Below, one piece after another: positions 1 to 4,981 of a DNA stretch of 5,687 bases; positions within the stretch are counted from its first letter, which is position 1, and each line of letters begins with the position of its first letter. The DNA comes from Gemmatimonadota bacterium (GTDB lineage: Bacteria; Orphanbacterota; Orphanbacteria; Orphanbacterales; Orphanbacteraceae): NCBI GenBank assembly GCA_013002425.1, contig JABDJQ010000801.1:1-5687 (forward strand). The letters run 5' to 3'. A program made the position numbers and the translations under genes. The notes under the pieces are model-generated. The model was not told the origin of the DNA and searched no databases. It saw only the letters and a list, made by a program, of their open reading frames with translations.

Positions 1-62
1 TCCGAGAACGAGACGTTCAGCGGAGCGTCGCCCGAAGTCGGCGTGCCCGAGAAGTCCGCCAC
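1..62 (-). other. Start of PKD domain 2 of the metalloprotease (cut by window edge)
   Basis: Residues 563-582 read VADFSGTPTSGDAPLNVSFS, the first two strands of a PKD domain. They match the start of PKD 1 (VAAFTANTTSGTAPLNVSFT) over most positions. The rest of the module lies outside the window, so further repeats may follow. Confidence 0.8.
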
Positions 63-1748
63 CGGAGGCGATCCGCCGCCCGTTTCCGTGACGCTGATGT
101 CGTCGAACGCCATCCCGTCCGTCGCGATCGGGTAGTTGTCGTACTGCTGGAACTTGATCACGAACGTGCTCGTGAGCGAAACCCCCGCGCCCGACGCGAG
201 CGCGTCGACGTCGAGCGTGAAGTTGTTCCACGAATTGTTCGTGTAGCTCTGGCCCGGAAGATCGAAGACTTTCGTAAAGCTCGAGCCGCCGTTGCTGGAG
301 AAGAACACGCCGTCCTGCGTATGCGTTTCGTCGCTGAAGTCTTTCCACCAGAAGTCGAGTTCGACGTTCGACGCCCCGGCGAGGTCGAGGCCGAGCCACG
401 CTTCGTTCGTCACGTAACCGCCGTTCGTCGGGTCGTCCATCGTCATGTGCCAGGAGCCCGAGTGCGGCGTGTTCGACGTGGTGATGTTGACGCGACCGTT
501 ACCCGATGACTGCGTCGTCCAGTACTGGTCGACCGCGCCGCCTTCGAAGCCGGTGCTGTACGGGAGGCTCGCGTAGCCGCCGCCCGGATTCGTCACGGTG
601 ATGTAGTTCGTTTTCGTTTCGGTATCGATTCCGCACGCGTTCGTGACGGTCAGCGAAACCGTGTACGTGCCGGCGGAATTGTACGTGTGCGACGGATTCG
701 CCGAAGTCGACGTGCCGCCGTCGCCGAACGTCCAGTCCCATGCCGTGGGGCTGCCGGTCGACTGGTCGGTGAAGCTCACGTTCAGCGGAGCCGTACCCGA
801 TGTCGTGTTGGCCGTGAACGCGGCCACTGCCGTCGGCGAGCAACCGCCGCCGAACATGCTCGGACGGTACGCGGCCATCTGCGCGTCCGCGCGGTCGGAC
901 TGGCCCTGCGTGAACTGGTTCATGCAGGCATCGTCCGTGTAGTCCATGAAGTTCTCGATGGGATCGTCGCCGCCGCCGGAGCAGGTGTTGCGTCCGACCG
1001 GGCATCCGTAGGCCGGGCTCGCTTCCGGGGGCGTGTCCGCAACGAAGTCGCCGTTCCCCGAGCAGCCGCCCTGGAACGTGTGATAGAGGCCGACCCAGTG
1101 GCCGACTTCATGCGTACCCGTATCGCCGAGGTTGTACGGCGCGGCCGAACCGCCCGGGAACGAGGAGTAGAGGCACACCACGCCGTCCATGAAACTGTTT
1201 TCCGGATACATGTCCGGGAAGGTGGCGTAGCCGAGGAGGCCGCCGCCGATATTGCACGCGTAGAAGTTCAGCGTCGTCGCCGGGCTGATCGCGAGCGCGC
1301 TCTTCATGTTCGATTCGTTCGCGCTCCCCATGGTGTGCTGCGACCAGTTCGTATTGTTGGTGCGATCGGTGCTCGCGAGGGTGAACTGGAAGTTCGTGCT
1401 CGCGTACGCCGCGTTCAGCACCGCGATCTGATCCGCGATCTGCTGATCGCTGACGTCCCACGCGCCGCTGTTACTGCGGACAACATGCATCGCGACCGGT
1501 ATCGTCGTGATCGCAGCGGCCTTGTCGAACAGTTCCGGGCGCGCTTCGAGCCAGTTGTCGACCTGGCCCTGAATCCGCTGCGCCTCTTCCTGTGTCGGAA
1601 CGTGGGTGCCGCAGCGGCTGGCCGTCACGGTTTCTCCGTTTTCTCCGATGTAGGTGGCGAACGTTTCTTCGAGTGGTGAATCAGCGAGCGCGGGGAGCGC
1701 GAAGGCGAGGAAGAGCAAGGCGGCACACACGGTTAGCGATCGATGCAT
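1..1748 (-). CDS. Secreted M43 (pappalysin/ulilysin-like) zinc metalloprotease with PKD and jelly-roll-like modules, C-terminus beyond window
   Basis: This is a secreted zinc endopeptidase of the metzincin clan, family M43, exported through Sec. The frame is open from the ATG at 1748 to base 1 (582 codons visible, no stop). Residues 1-22 form a signal peptide with an ALA cleavage site before Asp23. Residues 23-80 look like a propeptide, including RCGTHVPT at 45-52. The catalytic domain spans about 81-300. It carries the zinc motif HEVGHWVGLYH at 213-223 (ligands His213, His217, His223; base Glu214) and the Met-turn NFMDYTDD at 266-273 with Met268. The family-typical Cys229, Cys249, Cys256 and Cys275 probably form two disulfides. 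A PKD domain (307-386), a jelly-roll or MAM-like region (392-556) and the start of a second PKD (from 563) follow. The start is supported by an AAGGAG site six bases upstream. Cys46 may act as a latency switch, which is an inference. The missing end may hold more adhesion modules or a sorting signal. Confidence 0.95.
   Translation of the reverse strand, partial: MHRSLTVCAALLFLAFALPALADSPLEETFATYIGENGETVTASRCGTHVPTQEEAQRIQGQVDNWLEARPELFDKAAAITTIPVAMHVVRSNSGAWDVSDQQIADQIAVLNAAYASTNFQFTLASTDRTNNTNWSQHTMGSANESNMKSALAISPATTLNFYACNIGGGLLGYATFPDMYPENSFMDGVVCLYSSFPGGSAAPYNLGDTGTHEVGHWVGLYHTFQGGCSGNGDFVADTPPEASPAYGCPVGRNTCSGGGDDPIENFMDYTDDACMNQFTQGQSDRADAQMAAYRPSMFGGGCSPTAVAAFTANTTSGTAPLNVSFTDQSTGSPTAWDWTFGDGGTSTSANPSHTYNSAGTYTVSLTVTNACGIDTETKTNYITVTNPGGGYASLPYSTGFEGGAVDQYWTTQSSGNGRVNITTSNTPHSGSWHMTMDDPTNGGYVTNEAWLGLDLAGASNVELDFWWKDFSDETHTQDGVFFSSNGGSSFTKVFDLPGQSYTNNSWNNFTLDVDALASGAGVSLTSTFVIKFQQYDNYPIATDGMAFDDISVTETGGGSPPVADFSGTPTSGDAPLNVSFS
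81..575 (-). other. Jelly-roll/MAM-like beta domain of the metalloprotease
   Basis: Residues 392-556, between the two PKD modules, begin with YSTGFEGG and end with GMAFDDISVTE. They contain alternating hydrophobic beta-strand patterns, NGGSSF at about two thirds of the way along, and many Asn, Thr and Gly residues. This layout (an FEGG opening, a DGVFFSSNGG core and an FDDI-V ending) resembles the MAM-like or cleaved-adhesin beta-sandwich modules found in secreted bacterial proteases. The exact family cannot be fixed by eye. A role in binding protein or carbohydrate is an inference. Confidence 0.6.
591..830 (-). other. PKD domain 1 of the metalloprotease
   Basis: Residues 307-386 of the protease form a complete PKD (Ig-like beta-sandwich) module. 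The diagnostic WDWTFGDG lies at 337-344, followed by PSHTY at 352-356 and GTYTVSLTVTN at 360-370. In secreted proteases such modules usually act as spacers or substrate-binding units. The opening segment, TSG-APLNVSF, recurs at the start of PKD 2, and the DNA shares a 14-base identical run (13-26 and 778-791). This indicates duplication of the module within the gene. Confidence 0.9.
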
Positions 1749-1754
1749 AGGGGA

Positions 1755-1760
1755 CTCCTT
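1755..1760 (-). promoter_or_regulatory. Ribosome binding site of the metalloprotease
   Basis: Read on the minus strand, AAGGAG is followed by six bases (TCCCCT) and then the ATG at 1748-1746. This is a strong Shine-Dalgarno match at good spacing, and it fixes the protease start immediately before the signal peptide. Confidence 0.85.
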
Positions 1761-1786
1761 GTGAGGGTTGGAGCTTCATGGACAAA

Positions 1787-1826
1787 AGCTGCATCGAAAG
1801 TACGTGCCGGTACCGGCGATGCAGCT
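1787..1826 (-). repeat. Inverted repeat (10-bp arms) with nested 12-bp palindrome in the protease leader
   Basis: AGCTGCATCG at 1787-1796 is the exact reverse complement of CGATGCAGCT at 1817-1826, with a 20-base spacer. The spacer holds most of the perfect palindrome GCCGGTACCGGC (1806-1817), and GTAC occurs at both 1800-1803 and 1810-1813. In protease mRNA this would be a 10-bp stem capped by a structured loop and followed by UUUGU, so four U residues including the last base of the arm. It could be a 5' stabilising hairpin, a weak attenuator, or a DNA operator for a dimeric regulator. The symmetry is seen directly; the function is inferred. Confidence 0.7.
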
Positions 1827-1834
1827 CATTTCCC

Positions 1835-1864
1835 ACAATAGGCGACCGGCCGGAGACATGGCAA
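1835..1864 (-). promoter_or_regulatory. Candidate sigma-70-type promoter of the metalloprotease
   Basis: Read on the minus strand, a -35-like TTGCCA (1864-1859) lies 18 bases before a -10-like TATTGT (1840-1835). Transcription would begin near 1828, giving a leader of about 80 bases that opens directly into the inverted repeat at 1826-1787. The match is by eye and the organism's sigma preferences are unknown. Confidence 0.4.
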
Positions 1865-1894
1865 CGCGAATCTCTTCGATGCAGAAGAATCGCG
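1865..1894. repeat. Imperfect hairpin with GATGCA loop upstream of the candidate protease promoter
   Basis: CGCGA (1865-1869) pairs with TCGCG (1890-1894), and TCTTC (1873-1877) pairs with GAAGA (1884-1888). Small unpaired bases lie between the two helices, and the loop is the hexamer GATGCA (1878-1883). It abuts the -35-like element, a position suited to an activator site. The loop hexamer is the core of the octamer that recurs in the neighbouring inverted repeat. Confidence 0.4.
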
Positions 1895-1934
1895 ACCTGA
1901 ACGTTCATTCATGAAGCGTCCGGCGGCCTCGAAG

Positions 1935-1953
1935 TACAATCGTAAATTACAAT
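1935..1953 (+). promoter_or_regulatory. AT-rich island with two TACAAT boxes, possible promoter for the membrane enzyme
   Basis: TACAAT occurs at 1935-1940 and again at 1948-1953, each one mismatch from the TATAAT consensus, in the most AT-rich stretch of the intergenic region. Neither has a good -35 element about 17 bases upstream. If either is used, the leader before 2083 would be roughly 120-140 bases long. Confidence 0.2.
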
Positions 1954-2082
1954 GGATCGCCGGAGTTTCGATTAGCGACAACACGAGCGGCCGGGTGCTG
2001 CAGTGTTAATGCGCTGCTAAACCGAACGGCGAGCCGCAACTATAGGTGGCGGCCCGTCTGGAAAGGCTCTAATCTGCTCTCC

Positions 2083-4974
2083 ATGCTCGTTTACCTGTTC
2101 TTCTTTATTTCAGGCGCGGCGGGGCTTGTCTACGAACTCCTCTGGGTGCGCCAGCTTACACTCGTCATGGGAGGGACCACGCACGCGATCGCGACCGTGC
2201 TCGCGTCGTTCATGGCGGGGCTCGCGATCGGGAGCGCGATCGGATCCCGCTATGCGCGCCGCCTGGCGCGCCCCCTGCGGACGTACGGCATTCTCGAAAT
2301 CGGCATCGGCATCTCCGCGGCCCTGACCCCTTTCCTGTTTCATTCTACAGTGCCGCTATATCGGGCCCTCGTCGCACAGACCGGACTCGAGACCACGCTT
2401 CCCCTGCAGATCGCGCGGTTCCTGCTGAGTTTTCTGATTCTGCTCGTGCCGACGGCGCTCATGGGCGCCACGCTTCCCGTGCTCGTCGAATTCGCCTCGC
2501 GCCGCATTGCGCGCTACGAACGCGTTCCGGGACTGCTCTACGGCTTGAACACGATCGGCGCCGCGCTTGGCGCCGCCGCCGCCGGCTTTCTGTTGATTCC
2601 GCACCTCGGGCGCGCGCGCTCGATGCTCGTCGTCTGCGCCGCGAACCTCACGCTCGGCTTTCTGTCACTGGCCCTGAGCCGCCTGTGGGACAGGGAACGG
2701 GCGGAAGCTGAACCGAAAGAGAGCGACGGGTCTCCAAACTCTGTCAGCGCGGACGGTGCGACATCGTCCCTCGTCATGAAGCGCCGCTCTCCGTTCGAGC
2801 CGTACCTGCTCGTCGCTTTCGTTTCGGGGCTCTCGGCGATGGCGTATCAGATCGCGTGGAACCGTCTTCTCGTCGTGCAGCTCGGCTCCTCGACGTACGC
2901 GTTCTCGATGATCCTGATCGTGTTCATCCTCGGCCTCGGTTTCGGCTCCTACATGATCGGCCTCATCGGGGAACGCATTCATCGCTTCGCGTTCTGGATC
3001 GCCGCGTCGCAGACAGCGCTCGCGATCACGGTTCTGCTCTCGATACCCGGCTTCTCCCATCTCCCCGATCTCGTCGTGGGATGGATCGAAGAGTCGGGCG
3101 GCGCGGTGCCTTCGCTCCTGAAGCGCGAATTCTTCTACATCGCGCGCGTTCTGTTCCTGCCGACGTTCTTCATGGGCGCCACGCTTCCGCTCGTCATGCT
3201 CGCGGTGACGCGTTCGCGCGGCGACGCATCGACCACGACGGGACGCGTCTATTCGATCAACACGACCGGCACGATCCTGGGATCGATCCTCTGCGGTTTC
3301 TTCCTGCTCACGAGCCCGCTCGGCCTCTATGGAACACTCGTTACGGGAGCGGCGATTTCGGGGGGGCTCGCGCTTCTCATGTTCCTGCTCGGAAGCGGCC
3401 ACTCGAGGCGGAGCGGACTTGCGGGGGCCGTAATTCTGATCGCGGGCTTCGCAGGCGCGATTCTCTACACGCGGACCGCTCCTCTCGAGAGAGCCACGAT
3501 CACGGCCGGCGCGTACCTCGGCGAAAAGAGTCCGGCGGGCACGATCCTCTTCTATAAGGACGGCGTCGACGCCACGGTCTCCGTTCATGAAACGGAAGAC
3601 GGGAACCGATTTCTCCGCATCAACGGGAAGAGCGACGCGAGTTCGCTTCTCGGCGACATGCCGACGCAGGTTTCGCTCGCGCAGATGCCGCTGATCCTCG
3701 CGAAGGAACAGGAAGACGTACTCGTGATCGGTCTCGGGGCCGGGATCACGGTCGCATCGGCCGCGCTGCACGAGAACGTGAAGAACCTCGACGTGCTCGA
3801 GGTTTCGGGCGGCGTGGTCGAAGCCGCGCGCGATTACTTCGGCCGGTATAACCGCGACGTGCTCGACGATCCGCGCGTTCGTCTCTATCGCAACGACGGC
3901 AGGAATCATCTGCTGCTCGTGGATCGTTCGTACGATGTCATCATTTCGGAGCCGTCGAACCCGTGGATGGCGGGCATCGCGAATCTGTTCACGCGCGAGT
4001 TCTTCGAGCTGGCGAAGAGCAGGCTCCGCGAGGACGGCGTCTACTGCCAGTGGGTTCATTCGTATTCGATGGCGCCCTCCGACTTCCTGATGATCGTGCG
4101 GACGCTGCACGAAGTATTCCCGAACGTGACACTCTGGCAGCCGAAGTACGCGGACTTTCTACTGATCGCGGGGGACGAGGGGACCGATGTCAGCGCGATC
4201 GCCGCGCGCATGTTCGAACCGGCGATTTACGGAGATCTCGAAACGATCGGGCTCGAGCACCCGTCGCGCTTTCTCGCGAGCTGCCTCGTACAGTCCGACA
4301 AACTCGCGCGCTGGGTCGGGCCCGGGCCGATCAACACCGACGACAATTCGCTGCTCGAATTCTCCGCGCCGTTTCATCTGCATCGCGAAGATTCGCGCGA
4401 TATCGCACGGTCACTGGCTCGCCACCAGTCTTCTCCCGTCGGCTCTTGGATCACGGACGGGGAAGAGAACTGGACCCGCGCGCTCGCCCGTCTCGAGAGC
4501 CGGAGCCGCGACGGCATCTTTCAGGGATACGCGCTTACGAACAGCGGGGGGATGCTGCGCACCGAAATGCTCCGTGCGCTCGACGAACTGTACGCTACGG
4601 ATCCGAACGACTGGCGCATCTACTTTTTCCTGAATCAGACCCTGAACTCGCTGGAGAACGAACTCGCCGCGGGGCGTGCGATCGACGAGAGAGAAACGCG
4701 CGCTTTCGTGCAGAAGATGCGCGGCAGGCTTACGGCTCCGGAAACCGGTCCGCTGAGTTCGTTCGAAGAGCAGGTTGCGCGCGCGGGCGACTGGCTCGCG
4801 GAGCTGGAAGATGCGCTTTCGCGCGGCGAACGGATTCGCGCGCACGAACTGGCCGCGCGTCTTCGGCTCCTGCAACGGAAAGCGGCCGTGCGGGAGGTCG
4901 CGCTGGAAGCAGAGATCGCCCGACGCCTGGACGAGATCACGGCGGCCATGTCTCCGCTCGATCAGTCGAGGTAG
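2083..4974 (+). CDS. Fused polytopic membrane protein with spermidine-synthase-like domain
   Basis: This is a 963-residue inner-membrane protein of the family usually annotated as fused MFS or membrane/spermidine synthase; its true substrate is unknown. Residues 1-198 and 240-462 are two homologous membrane halves, about 13 helices in all, joined by a hydrophilic loop (200-237). Repeated signatures are SGAAGLVYELLWVR (10-23) versus SGLSAMAYQIAWNR (248-261), MGATLP (127-132 and 364-369), and YGLNTIGAALG (153-163) versus YSINTTGTILG (390-400). Residues 485-700 are a Rossmann domain with VIGLGAG (548-554), acidic Glu573 after strand 2, NDG (604-606) and SEPSNPWMAG (622-631). INTDDNSLLEF (750-760) closes the conserved part. 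A charged helical tail runs from 770 to 963. Glu623 and Asn626 occupy the positions of the two key Asp residues of true spermidine synthases, so canonical polyamine synthesis is doubtful. ATG 2083 is the only good start: no in-frame ATG or GTG lies close upstream, and helix 1 begins at once. Confidence 0.92.
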   Translation: MLVYLFFFISGAAGLVYELLWVRQLTLVMGGTTHAIATVLASFMAGLAIGSAIGSRYARRLARPLRTYGILEIGIGISAALTPFLFHSTVPLYRALVAQTGLETTLPLQIARFLLSFLILLVPTALMGATLPVLVEFASRRIARYERVPGLLYGLNTIGAALGAAAAGFLLIPHLGRARSMLVVCAANLTLGFLSLALSRLWDRERAEAEPKESDGSPNSVSADGATSSLVMKRRSPFEPYLLVAFVSGLSAMAYQIAWNRLLVVQLGSSTYAFSMILIVFILGLGFGSYMIGLIGERIHRFAFWIAASQTALAITVLLSIPGFSHLPDLVVGWIEESGGAVPSLLKREFFYIARVLFLPTFFMGATLPLVMLAVTRSRGDASTTTGRVYSINTTGTILGSILCGFFLLTSPLGLYGTLVTGAAISGGLALLMFLLGSGHSRRSGLAGAVILIAGFAGAILYTRTAPLERATITAGAYLGEKSPAGTILFYKDGVDATVSVHETEDGNRFLRINGKSDASSLLGDMPTQVSLAQMPLILAKEQEDVLVIGLGAGITVASAALHENVKNLDVLEVSGGVVEAARDYFGRYNRDVLDDPRVRLYRNDGRNHLLLVDRSYDVIISEPSNPWMAGIANLFTREFFELAKSRLREDGVYCQWVHSYSMAPSDFLMIVRTLHEVFPNVTLWQPKYADFLLIAGDEGTDVSAIAARMFEPAIYGDLETIGLEHPSRFLASCLVQSDKLARWVGPGPINTDDNSLLEFSAPFHLHREDSRDIARSLARHQSSPVGSWITDGEENWTRALARLESRSRDGIFQGYALTNSGGMLRTEMLRALDELYATDPNDWRIYFFLNQTLNSLENELAAGRAIDERETRAFVQKMRGRLTAPETGPLSSFEEQVARAGDWLAELEDALSRGERIRAHELAARLRLLQRKAAVREVALEAEIARRLDEITAAMSPLDQSR
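2460..2477 (+). repeat. 18-base direct repeat (copy 1; copy 2 at 3171-3188)
   Basis: The same 18 bases, encoding the MGATLP loop, occur at 2460-2477 and 3171-3188, once in each membrane half of the 2083-4974 gene. They are a visible trace of the internal duplication or of constraint on this loop. Most of the surrounding DNA has diverged. Confidence 0.85.
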
Positions 4975-4981
4975 CCGAGCG
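4955..4981. terminator. Small inverted repeats at the convergent gene ends, possible weak bidirectional terminator
   Basis: CTCGA (4957-4961) and TCGAG (4966-4970) form a 5-bp stem with a TCAG loop that contains the sulfatase stop. Alternatively CGCTCG (4955-4960) pairs with CGAGCG (4976-4981). Neither is followed by a T run on either strand, so intrinsic termination is uncertain. Convergent transcription may be resolved by Rho or further into the opposite gene. Confidence 0.25.

Larger units (their letters stand above)
1749..2082. other. Divergent intergenic region between the protease and the fused membrane enzyme
   Basis: These 334 bases separate two divergently transcribed genes and hold no convincing coding frame. 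The half nearest the protease (1749-1894) is rich in dyad symmetry. It contains the protease ribosome site, a 10-bp inverted repeat, a 12-bp palindrome, a plausible promoter and a second weaker hairpin. The half nearest the membrane enzyme (1895-2082) has an AT-richer island around 1935-1955 but no clear terminator or riboswitch. I see no known riboswitch consensus. Upstream of the ATG at 2083 there is only GAAAGG at 2061-2066, which is farther away (16 bases) than a normal ribosome site, so translation of that gene may rely little on Shine-Dalgarno pairing. Confidence 0.75.

Noticed and set aside
687..1679. A 330-codon plus-strand open frame across the protease region
   Set aside because: The product is Arg-rich and without motifs, while the minus strand carries HEVGHWVGLYH, a Met-turn and PKD signatures in one continuous frame. 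It is a shadow.
1787..1826. Intrinsic terminator of a gene upstream of the protease
   Set aside because: The stem is followed by only four U residues and no gene ends on the minus strand just upstream. A leader hairpin or operator fits better.
1749..1830. Cyclic-di-GMP or other riboswitch in the protease leader
   Set aside because: I looked for conserved cores such as those of the GEMM class and did not find them. The leader of about 80 bases is dominated by one simple stem.
1681..1908. A 75-codon minus-strand open frame upstream of and overlapping the protease start
   Set aside because: It is in another frame, has no ribosome site and no recognisable features, and would cover the candidate promoter. 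The protease start with AAGGAG is far better.
2665..4110. A 481-codon open frame antisense to the fused membrane enzyme
   Set aside because: Its product is dominated by Arg, Glu and His with no recognisable domain, whereas the opposite strand encodes clear membrane helices and a Rossmann motif. It is the mirror of GC-rich codon use.
2083..4974. A true spermidine synthase gene (speE)
   Set aside because: The amine-binding Asp pair is replaced by Glu and Asn and the protein is fused to a large membrane domain, so the symbol is withheld.
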